DNA of 64,000 nt from Bryobacter sp. CoA8 C33 (lineage in GTDB: Bacteria > Acidobacteriota > Terriglobia > Bryobacterales > Bryobacteraceae): the NCBI GenBank assembly GCA_019931185.1, contig JAINDK010000023.1, forward strand, positions 1-64,000, in the 5' to 3' direction. Numbering within the stretch: the stretch's first letter is position 1; the number at the start of each line of letters is the position of its first letter. Of the stretch, positions 44,747 to 53,000 are shown in pieces. The notes under the pieces were generated by a model that ran no database searches, was not told the DNA's origin, and saw nothing but the letters and a program-made list of their open reading frames with translations. A program made the translations under genes and the position numbers.

Positions 44747-44755
44747 ACTGAAGGG

Positions 44756-45235
44756 ATGGTGGATTTGCGGCGGTTGCGGGAAGAAGATGCCGGAGCGCTG
44801 TTTGCGCTGCTGGAAGGGACGGGGATGGGGGAGGCGGAGTTCGTGGCGGCGATCGCGGAGCGGGTGAGTCTCGAGGAAGCGGGGATGGTGAGGGCGTACA
44901 CGGTGTGGGAGACGGCGAGCGGGGAACTGGCGGGGACGATCCGGATGCTGTACCGCCAGGGGTGGGGGGAGATCGGGTTGTGGTTGGGCCGCGCGTATCA
45001 GGGCCGAGGATTGGGCGGAGAAGCGATCGAGCAAACGCGTGAGCTTGGCTTTTGGCAATTGGGGCTCGAGCGGATCGAGGCACGGATTACTGTGGGCAAT
45101 GAAGCGAGCCGGCGGGCCTTTGCCGGCCGGGGATTCCGGTTGCGGGAAGTACAGAGCCGGGCCGTGCTAGAGGGTGGGCTTTGGCGCGATGTGTTGGTGC
45201 TGGAGGCACGGCGATCAGACTTTGGCTGGCGCTGA
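44756..45235 (+). CDS. GNAT-family N-acetyltransferase
   Basis: 159 residues. RimJ/RimL-like GNAT pattern: N-terminal LRRLREEDAGALFALLEG, then GTIRMLYRQGWGEIGLWLGRAYQGRGLGGEAIEQ. The latter contains the acetyl-CoA pyrophosphate-binding R-G-x-G-L-G loop. ARITVGNEASRRAFAGRGFR is the Asn-Xaa-Ser-Arg/Ala-Phe element. It transfers acetyl from acetyl-CoA to an amine, acceptor unknown. It starts 10 bases after dprA and converges on topA, overlapping its 3' end by 21 bases. Confidence 0.88.
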   Translation: MVDLRRLREEDAGALFALLEGTGMGEAEFVAAIAERVSLEEAGMVRAYTVWETASGELAGTIRMLYRQGWGEIGLWLGRAYQGRGLGGEAIEQTRELGFWQLGLERIEARITVGNEASRRAFAGRGFRLREVQSRAVLEGGLWRDVLVLEARRSDFGWR

Positions 45236-47863
45236 TCGCTTGCGGGCAGACTTTTTTGCTGGGGCACGGCGGGCCTTGGCGGCTTTTTTCGCGGCTTCCG
45301 GGCCGCCGGCCTCAGCGATTTGCTGGGCACGGGCGGCAAGGAGCTCATAGGCCTGTTCGTTGGTGAACTGCATCGGGTCGGCGCCGCGCGGTACCGTGGC
45401 ATTGACTTCGCCGTCGGTGATGTAGGCGCCGTAGCGGCCGCTGAGCAGCTTGACGGCTTTGCCGTTGGCCGGGTTGGCGCCGAAATCCTTCAATGAAGTA
45501 AGGCCACGCACGCCACCGCGGCCGCGAGCCTTGGGTTGGCGGATGAGCTCGATGGCCTGATCGAGTGTAACGTCGATGGGAGAAATGTCGGCCGGGAGGC
45601 TGCGAGTTTCGCTGCCCGATTGAACGTAGGGGCCGAAGCGGCCGTTGGCGGCGATGACGGGCTCGCCGGTATCCGGGAACTCGCCGAGGGTGCGGGGCAG
45701 GGCCAGGAGTTTGGTGGCGTGCTCGAGGTCGACATCCTTGAGATCGGTGCCCTGGACGAGGGAAGCCATTTTGGGCTTGGAGCCATCGCGGCCGTCGCCC
45801 AACTGGACATAGGGGCCGTAGCGGCCAACCTTGAGATAGACCGGCATGCCGGATTCGGGATGGAGCCCAAGGCTTTCTGGCTCTTTGCTAGCCTGGGCGA
45901 GCATGTCGAGCGCCTTGGCGAGGGTGAGTTCGTCAGGCGGCATCTCGTCGGGCACGCTCGAGCGGCGTTCGCCATCACTGATGAAGGGACCGTAGCGGCC
46001 GATGCGAACTTCGACTTTCTTGCCCTCCCATTCACCCAAGGGGAGCCCATTGATGATGCGGGGATCGATTTCTTTTTCGCCATTAGAGACTAGGTCTTTG
46101 AGGCCGGGCAGGCCGTCGCCGAAGTAGAAAGCCTTGAGATATTGAGTGGACTTGCTTTCGCCGCGGGAGATGGAGTCGAGATCGTCCTCAAGCGAGGCGG
46201 TGTATTTGTAATCGAGAAAATTGCTGAAGTGTTGCTCGAGCAGGCCAACAACGCCCATCGCGGTGAAGGTGGGGATGAGGGCCGTGCCTTTCTTGAAGGC
46301 GTAGCTGCGGTTGAGAACGAGTTCGACGATCGAGGCCCAGGTGGAGGGCCGGCCGATACCGAGTTTTTCCAGTTCCTTGATGAGGGAGCCTTCAGTGAAG
46401 CGGTTGGGGGGCTGGGTGGAGCGCTCGAGGGGGTCGGCGGTGAGCGTTTTCAGGCCGTCGCGGGCGGTGAGGGCAGGCAGCACACGATCTTGTTCGCCGC
46501 CGGCGTCCTCATCGACATCCTCGGTGTAGGCTTTGAGGAAGCCGGCAAAGGCAATGGTCTTGCCGCTTGAGCGGAGGGTAGCCTCGCTCGCGTCGATGAG
46601 CACGGTGGTATTGGTGCCCCGGGCATCGGCCATCTGACAGGCCACGGTGCGCTTATAAATGAGGTCATAGAGGCGGAAGGCCTCCTGGCCGAGCGAGGCC
46701 TGGACCTGTTCGGGGGCGGTGAAACGGTCGCCCGCGGGGCGGATGGCCTCGTGGGCTTCCTGGGCGTTTTTGACCTTGGTTTCGTAGGTGCGGACCGAGG
46801 GGGCGAGATATTCCTTGCCGTATTCGGACTCAATGAGATGGCGGGCAGCGCGGATGGCCTCATCGGACAGCGAAGTCGAGTCGGTACGCATGTAGGTGAT
46901 GAAGCCGTTTTCGTAAAGCTGTTGCGCTACCTGCATGGTGCGCTTGGCTGGAAAGCGGAGCTTGGAGTTGGCCTCCATCTGAAGGGTGGAGGTGACAAAG
47001 GGCGCGGCCGGGCGCTGAACGAAGGGTTTCTGCTCGACGGAACGCACGACGACTGGCCCGGCGTTCAGCAGGCCGACCACGCGTTCGGCGCCGGCACGGT
47101 CGAGCAGGATGAGTGCCTCGGGGTCATCCAGCTTGCCGGTGTCGGGGTTGAAGTCCTTGCTGGTGGCGACGCGCTTGCCGCCAAGTTGGAAGAGTTCTGA
47201 CTCGAAGGCAGGCTCGGTGCCGGGTTTAGTCAGTTTGGCTTTGACAGACCAATAGGCGGCTGAGCGGAAGCGGATGCGGGCCCGCTCCCGTTCGACCAGC
47301 AGGCGCACGGCCACGCTCTGGACGCGGCCGGCGCTGAGGCCGGGCGCCATTTTCTTCCAAAGCAGCGGGCTGACCTCGTAGCCGAAGAGACGGTCAATAA
47401 TGCGGCGGGTCTCCTGAGCGCGAACGAGATCTTCATCGATCTCGCGGGCATTCTTGAGAGAGTTCAGAATGGCGTCCTTGGTGATCTCGTGGAAAACAAG
47501 GCGGCGAGTGGGGATTTTCGGTTTCAATACCTCGCGCAAATGCCAAGAGATGGACTCGCCTTCGCGGTCTTCGTCAGTGGCCAAGTAGAGGGTTTCTGAG
47601 CTTTTCAGAAGGTCCTGCAGTTCCTTGACTTGGTCCTTCTTGCTTTTCGGGACGACGTAGATGGGTTCGAAATCCTGTTCGATGTTGACGCCGAGGCGGG
47701 CCCAGGGTTCTTTTTTGAGTTTGGCGGGAACTTCCGAGGCATTTTCCGGGAGATCCCGCACATGCCCCATCGAGGCTTTGACGACGAAATCCTTACCAAG
47801 GAATTTCGTGATGGTCTTTGCTTTTGTCGGAGACTCAACAATCACCAGTGACTTCGATGCCAT
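45215..47863 (-). CDS. topA: DNA topoisomerase I (TopA), lacking C-terminal zinc ribbons
   Basis: 882 residues from ATG at 47863 (MASKSLVIVESPTKAKTITK). It relaxes negative supercoils by a type IA single-strand break. The Toprim start SLVIVESPTKAKT, the acidic ATDEDREGE, and the tyrosine region ENGFITYMRTDSTSLSDEA are all present. After the core come four C-terminal modules with the phrase GRYGPFI/GRYGPYVQ/GRFGPYVQ/GRYGAYIT. A Lys/Ala/Arg-rich tail ends the protein. I see no CxxC pair in the C-terminus, unlike E. coli TopA. A zinc-ribbon protein is encoded divergently 69 bases away. It overlaps the convergent GNAT gene by 21 bases. Confidence 0.95.
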   Translation of the reverse strand: MASKSLVIVESPTKAKTITKFLGKDFVVKASMGHVRDLPENASEVPAKLKKEPWARLGVNIEQDFEPIYVVPKSKKDQVKELQDLLKSSETLYLATDEDREGESISWHLREVLKPKIPTRRLVFHEITKDAILNSLKNAREIDEDLVRAQETRRIIDRLFGYEVSPLLWKKMAPGLSAGRVQSVAVRLLVERERARIRFRSAAYWSVKAKLTKPGTEPAFESELFQLGGKRVATSKDFNPDTGKLDDPEALILLDRAGAERVVGLLNAGPVVVRSVEQKPFVQRPAAPFVTSTLQMEANSKLRFPAKRTMQVAQQLYENGFITYMRTDSTSLSDEAIRAARHLIESEYGKEYLAPSVRTYETKVKNAQEAHEAIRPAGDRFTAPEQVQASLGQEAFRLYDLIYKRTVACQMADARGTNTTVLIDASEATLRSSGKTIAFAGFLKAYTEDVDEDAGGEQDRVLPALTARDGLKTLTADPLERSTQPPNRFTEGSLIKELEKLGIGRPSTWASIVELVLNRSYAFKKGTALIPTFTAMGVVGLLEQHFSNFLDYKYTASLEDDLDSISRGESKSTQYLKAFYFGDGLPGLKDLVSNGEKEIDPRIINGLPLGEWEGKKVEVRIGRYGPFISDGERRSSVPDEMPPDELTLAKALDMLAQASKEPESLGLHPESGMPVYLKVGRYGPYVQLGDGRDGSKPKMASLVQGTDLKDVDLEHATKLLALPRTLGEFPDTGEPVIAANGRFGPYVQSGSETRSLPADISPIDVTLDQAIELIRQPKARGRGGVRGLTSLKDFGANPANGKAVKLLSGRYGAYITDGEVNATVPRGADPMQFTNEQAYELLAARAQQIAEAGGPEAAKKAAKARRAPAKKSARKRSAPAKV

Positions 47864-47932
47864 TCGCAATATTAACCGTTCTTCAGAATTTTGCCGTAAG
47901 AGATACCCAAAAGATCCGCAACCGTTCGGCTA

Positions 47933-48214
47933 GTGAAAAGTGTACAACGAAAACTGGACATGTTCAGTGATGCCATGGAATGCCCCCGTTGCGCGACAGG
48001 GCGTATCGTTCTGAAACAGGCACGGGATGGGCGGTCGTTTTTCGGCTGCAACAGTTATCCGAGATGCACGTTTAGCGCCAAACGCAAGCCGATCGGGGAG
48101 AGGTGTGGGGAATGCTCGAATCCTTGGCTGGAGGAGCACGTGGTGAGAGGGGTGAAGTGGGCGCGGTGTCCGGTGACGGGGTGCCGTTTTGAAAAAAGAT
48201 TGAGCCAGTTTTGA
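47933..48214 (+). CDS. stand-alone topoisomerase-type C4 zinc-ribbon protein
   Basis: Up to 93 residues. Start options are GTG 47933, ATG 47960 and ATG 47975; the motifs fit any of them. C17-P-R-C20 then FFGC39NSYPRC45 is the classic zf-C4_Topoisom pattern (CxxC, then GCSxYPxC). A second pair, C58-G-E-C61 with C78-PVTG-C83, forms another ribbon. Such ribbons normally sit at the C-terminus of TopA and bind single-stranded DNA. Here TopA lacks them and the gene starts 69 bases away on the other strand, so the two share a control region. Inference: it supplies the missing DNA-binding module in trans. Confidence 0.85.
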   Translation: MKSVQRKLDMFSDAMECPRCATGRIVLKQARDGRSFFGCNSYPRCTFSAKRKPIGERCGECSNPWLEEHVVRGVKWARCPVTGCRFEKRLSQF

Positions 48215-48236
48215 ATCACTGGGGCGAGATTAGTGT

Positions 48237-48251
48237 CTACTAAGTTAGTAG
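48237..48251. promoter_or_regulatory. perfect 15-bp palindrome, probable TetR operator
   Basis: CTACTAA g TTAGTAG is a perfect inverted repeat with one central base. It ends 10 bases before the tetR ATG at 48262. A further copy of the half site (CTAGTAG) and a partial one flank it. Position and symmetry fit autorepression by the TetR product and control of the efflux operon. Confidence 0.65.
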
Positions 48252-48261
48252 GCGCTAGTAG

Positions 48262-48879
48262 ATGGCTATAGCAACTAGACTCAGTGGTCAAGATCGCCGC
48301 TCGATGATTCTCAAGGAAGCGATCCGGCTTTTCAGTGAAAAAGGGTTCCGGGGCGTGACGACGCGTGAGCTGGCGGCGAGTATCGGTGTCAGCGAGCCCG
48401 TGTTGTACCAACATTTTCCAAACAAGAAGGATTTGTACACGGCGATTCTCGAGGCATCGAAGGACGAGTATTACGTGGAGGCGCTTGAGCGGCTGCGGGC
48501 CCTGGGTGAGGGCGCGGATGATGAAGCGTTTTTCCGACATTTAGCCGAGTCGATGATCGAGTGGCACCAGCAGAAGCCGGAACTGGTGAGGCTGAAGATG
48601 TTTTCGAGCATGGAAGGGCATGAGCAGATGCAGGAGTTTCACGATAAGCAGGCCAAGCCATTCTTGGAAGTAATTGTTGGCTATATCGAGAAGCGGCAAA
48701 GGGAGGGGGCTTTCGCGGCGGTGGATCCGCTGACAGCTGCCTTTGTTTTCGCGGGGGCCATTGCGAACTACTGCCAGTCGACGATCGTATTTCGCTCGCC
48801 GTTGTGCGCCGGGATTGGTCAGGTGGAGATGGTGAATTTGTCGGTGGGACTTTTCTTGAATGGAATTCGGAAGGGATAG
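48262..48879 (+). CDS. TetR-family transcriptional regulator of the efflux operon
   Basis: 205 residues. The N-terminal helix-turn-helix (MILKEAIRLFSEKGFRGVTT then RELAASIGVSEPVLYQHFPN) is a standard TetR DNA-binding domain. The C-terminal region is a helical ligand pocket (PFLEVIVGYIEKRQREGAFA and AFVFAGAIANYCQSTIVFRS). It is the first gene of an operon with the adaptor (3-base gap) and the pump. A palindrome directly upstream of the ATG is a likely operator. It should repress until a pump substrate binds; the ligand is unknown. Confidence 0.9.
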   Translation: MAIATRLSGQDRRSMILKEAIRLFSEKGFRGVTTRELAASIGVSEPVLYQHFPNKKDLYTAILEASKDEYYVEALERLRALGEGADDEAFFRHLAESMIEWHQQKPELVRLKMFSSMEGHEQMQEFHDKQAKPFLEVIVGYIEKRQREGAFAAVDPLTAAFVFAGAIANYCQSTIVFRSPLCAGIGQVEMVNLSVGLFLNGIRKG

Positions 48880-48882
48880 GAC

Positions 48883-50067
48883 ATGAAGCGGAATTGGATT
48901 TTGTTTTTGGCGCTGGTCGCGCTGGCGGGTTGCGGAGCCAAGCAAGAGGCGAAGAAGGAAGAGAAGAAGGCGCCGGAGGTGATTGCCGTGCGGGTGGAAC
49001 CGGCCGTGGCGCGAACGTTGGATAAGTCGATTGATGTGACGGGGACGCTTGAAGCCGATGAACAGGTGAACCTGAGTTTTGAGATACCGGGGCGGGTATC
49101 TGGGCTGCGGGTGGATTTTGGCCAACAGGTGAAGAAGGGAGATGTGATTGCCGAATTGGACCGGCGGGAGTACGAATGGCAACTGGAGCGTGCGAAGGCG
49201 AACGTCGTGAACCTGTCGGCGCGGTTGGGGATGAAGAGTCCAGAGGAGGCATACCCGACCGTGACGGCGGCGATGCGGCAGGCGCGGGCGAACTATGACG
49301 ACGCGAAGTCGAAGTATGAGTCGGCGGCGAAGCTGGTGCAGAGCGGGGATATATCGCGGGAGCGGGCCAATGAGCTTGAAAAAGCGCTGCAAGCGCGGCA
49401 GGCGGTGATCGATTCGGCGCGGGATGAGATGAACGGCTTGATCGCCCAACTGCGGGCGCAGAAGGCGGATCTGGAGATCGCGACGAAGCGCTTGGCCGAT
49501 ACGGTGATTCGCGCGCCGTTTGATGGGGGGATCAGCGCGAAGTTGATCAGTCCGGGGCAATACATCAAGGACAATACGCCGGTGGCGACACTGGTGAAGA
49601 CGAGTCCGCTGCGGCTGCGGGTGGAAGTGCCGGAGAGCTATTCGGCGTTGATCCGTGTTGGGAGTGTGGTGACGTTTACGACGGATGCGGCGCCGGGAAA
49701 GGAGTTCAGCGCGGTGATTCAGAAATTGAACCCGGCCTTTGAGGCAAAGAGCCGGACGCTAATGGCGGAATCGAAGGTGGCGGCGACAGATGGGCGGCTG
49801 CGGCCGGGGAGTTTCGTGCAGGTCAAGCTGGTGACGAAGAAATCGGATGCGGTGGTGATGGTACCGCGCAGCGCGGTGTACAGTGTGGCGGGGTTAAACA
49901 AGGTTTATGTGATCCGCAACGGCAAGGCGGTGGAGGTGAGGATGGCTCCGGGAGCGGAGGTGGACGGCTATGCCGAGGCGCCGGCGGGGGCCGTGGCGGC
50001 TGGTGAGGCCATCGCGGTGAGCAATCTGTTGAACCTGGTGAACGGCGCGGCCGTTCGGACGCTGTAG
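48883..50067 (+). CDS. RND efflux periplasmic adaptor lipoprotein
   Basis: 394 residues, with lipobox LAGC (lipidated cysteine C17) after MKRNWILFLALVALAG. Hallmarks of the membrane-fusion family follow. The barrel-sandwich half SIDVTGTLEADEQVNLSF with GRVSGLRVDFGQQVKKGDVI comes first, then a coiled-coil hairpin at about 90-200, then DTVIRAPFDGGISAKLISPG, and a beta-barrel with VMVPRSAVYSVAGLNKV. It links the inner-membrane pump to the outer-membrane channel. The next gene starts 13 bases later. It has Lys/Glu-rich residues just after the lipid anchor. Confidence 0.93.
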   Translation: MKRNWILFLALVALAGCGAKQEAKKEEKKAPEVIAVRVEPAVARTLDKSIDVTGTLEADEQVNLSFEIPGRVSGLRVDFGQQVKKGDVIAELDRREYEWQLERAKANVVNLSARLGMKSPEEAYPTVTAAMRQARANYDDAKSKYESAAKLVQSGDISRERANELEKALQARQAVIDSARDEMNGLIAQLRAQKADLEIATKRLADTVIRAPFDGGISAKLISPGQYIKDNTPVATLVKTSPLRLRVEVPESYSALIRVGSVVTFTTDAAPGKEFSAVIQKLNPAFEAKSRTLMAESKVAATDGRLRPGSFVQVKLVTKKSDAVVMVPRSAVYSVAGLNKVYVIRNGKAVEVRMAPGAEVDGYAEAPAGAVAAGEAIAVSNLLNLVNGAAVRTL

Positions 50068-50080
50068 GAGGCCGAGAGAA

Positions 50081-53000
50081 ATGCAGAAACTAGCTGAGAT
50101 TTGTATCAAGCGTCCGGTCTTCGCCACGATGTTGATCATGGCGCTGGTGGTGCTGGGGCTGGATTCCTACCGGCGGCTGGGCGTGGATTTCTTTCCCAAA
50201 GTGGAGTTTCCGTTCGTGACGGTGACGACGCTGTTGCCGGGAGCGGCGCCGGAGGAAGTGGAAAGCCAGGTGAGCAAGCGGATTGAGGAAGCGGTGAACA
50301 CGATTTCGGGGATCGAGGAACTGCGATCGGTCTCGAGCGAAGGCACCTCGCTGGTTTCGATTCAGTTCAGTCTGGATAAGGACGGGGACGTGGCGGCGCA
50401 GGAGGTGCGGGACAAGGTGAATCAGGTGCTGAACCAGTTGCCGCGGGACGCCAAGCAGCCGGTGATTCAGAAGGTGGCGACGGATGCCTCGCCGGTGATC
50501 AGCATCGTGGTAAGTTCGCCGCGGGATATTCGCGAGACGACGAAGCTGGTCGATGACTTGGTCAAGAAAAACATCGAGAGCCTGAACGGGGTGGGCGAGG
50601 TGCGCTTTGTCGGGGATCGCACGCGGCAAATCCAGGTGGTGCTCGATGGAGAGAAGCTTTACAGCTATAACCTGAACGTGGACCAGATCCGGGCGGCGCT
50701 GGTGGCGCAGAACGTAGAGATCCCGGGGGGGAGGTTGGACCAGGGATCACGCGAGGTGAGCGTGCGGACGCTGGGACGGCTGACGCGCCCGGAGAATTTC
50801 GCCGACATCACGATCGGGACGCTGAACGGTGCTCCGGTGCGGATCCGGGACGTTGCGCAGGTGGTGGATGGGGTGCAGGAGCCGCGGTCGATGGCGCGGC
50901 TGAACGGAGTGGCGGCTGTGGTGATGGAGGTGCGCAAGCAGGCGGGCACGAACACGCTCGATGTGATCGGCGTGGTGAAGGAGCGGATCGCGACGCTGCA
51001 GGAATCCGGGTTGATCCCGGCGGATTTACGAGTCGATTATTCGCGCGATCAGAGTTTCTTCATCCGTGGGGCGTTCGAGGCGGTACAGGCGCATCTGGTG
51101 GAGGGGGGGCTCTTTGCGGCGATTGTGGTGCTGCTGTTTATCCGGAGTTGGCGGGCGACGATAATCGCGGCGATTGCGATTCCGACATCGATTATTTCGA
51201 CCTACACGCTGATGAACCTGATGGGCTTCACGCTGAATCAGATCTCGATGCTGGCGCTGGTGCTGATGGTAGGTATCGTGATCGATGACGCGATCGTGGT
51301 GCTGGAGAATATTTTCCGCTTCCAGGAAGAGAAGGGCATGGGCCCGATGGAGGCGGCTGTGGAAGGGACGCGGGAAATTGGTCTGGCGGTGCTGGCGACG
51401 ACGCTGAGCCTGGCGGTGGTGTTTATGCCGGTGGCGCTGATGTCGGGTATCGTGGGCCGGTTTATGTCGAGCTTCGGCTTCACGGCGGCGTTCGCGATCA
51501 TGGTGAGCCTGCTGGTGAGCTTCACGCTGACGCCGGCTTTTTCGGCACGGTTTTTGAAAGCGGCGCCAAAGGGAGCGCATGAGGGGACCAAGCAAGGATT
51601 TCTGTTCCGGATCGTGGCGCGGCCCTACATGGCACTGCTGGGCTGGAGCATGAGGCACCGATGGGTGATTGTCGTGGTGTCGCTGGCGGTGGTGTATTCG
51701 ACGGGACCGTTGTTCATGAGCATGGGAAAGGATTTTCTGCCCGTGGATGACCAGAGCTATTTCGAGGTCACCGTGAGGACGCCGCCGGGGTCTTCGCTGG
51801 AGGGGACGACGAAGGCGATCGATGCCGTGGAGGCGGAGATGAAGAAACTGCCTGGCCTGAAGTATCTGTTGACGACGGTGGGCGCCGATATTCAGAAGCG
51901 AGTCGACCGGGGGAGCATTATTGTGCAATTGGTGCAGCCAAAGGAACGGCAATACTCGCAGCAGCAGTTAATGGAGATGTCGAGACAGATGCTGAGCAAG
52001 ATGCCAAAGGAGATGGTGGTGGGGGTGCAACTGCCGGCGCTGATCAGCGGCGGTGCGAGCGACCGCGACTATATGTACTACGTGCAAGGGCCGGACCTGG
52101 CGCAATTGGAGAAGTATTCGAAGGCGATCATGGGAAAGCTGAAGGATGTGCCCGGCGTGGTGGACATTGACTCGTCCTATGAGCCAGGCAAGCCAGAGTT
52201 GCGCGTGGATATCAACCGCGACAAGGCGGCGGACCTGAACGTGAATGTGAACAGCATCGCCGGCGCCCTGCGGACGCTGGTGGCGGGTGATGACCAAGTG
52301 ACCACATATCGTGAGGGGGATGACCGCTACGACGTGCAACTGCGGGTGGACCGGGCGTTCCGGACCTCGCCGCGGGCGCTGAACCGCTTGTTTGTGCCAT
52401 CGGCGACGTTGGGCAATGTGCCGGTGTCGAATGTGGCGAGCCTGAAAGACGCCACCGGGCCCTCGGCGATCGAGCGCTACAACCGGCAGCGGCAGATCCT
52501 GATTCAGGCCAACATCGCCAAGGGTGGTTCGCTGTCGGAGGCAATCGAGGCGACGCAGCGGATTGTGGCGGAGCTGAACATGCCGCCGCAGTATGCGACG
52601 GGCACGGTGGGACGGTCGAAGGAGTTTGGCAAGGCGGCGGTGAATTTCGTAGCGGCCTTCGTTCTGTGTTTCGCGTTTATGTACATGATTCTGGCGGCGC
52701 AGTTTGAAAGCTTTATCGACCCGGTGACGATTCTGTTGTCGCTGCCGTTGAGCGTGCCCTTTGCGCTGTTGAGCCTGAAGATCGCGGGGGAGAACTACAA
52801 CATCATCTATACGTCGGTGGGCATCCTGGTGCTGTTCGGGATCGTAAAGAAGAACTCGATTCTGCAGGTGGACCACATCAAGCGGCTGCGAGAGCAGGGG
52901 CTTGAAAGGCTGCCTGCGATTCTCAAGGGATGTGAGGACCGGTTGCGGCCGATTCTGATGACGACGGCGGCGCTGGTGGCGGGCATGATCCCGCTAGCGC

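Noticed and set aside
47863-47869. TTG at 47869 as topA start
   Set aside because: The ATG two codons later begins directly at the conserved SLVIVESPTKAK start and is the usual topA initiation.
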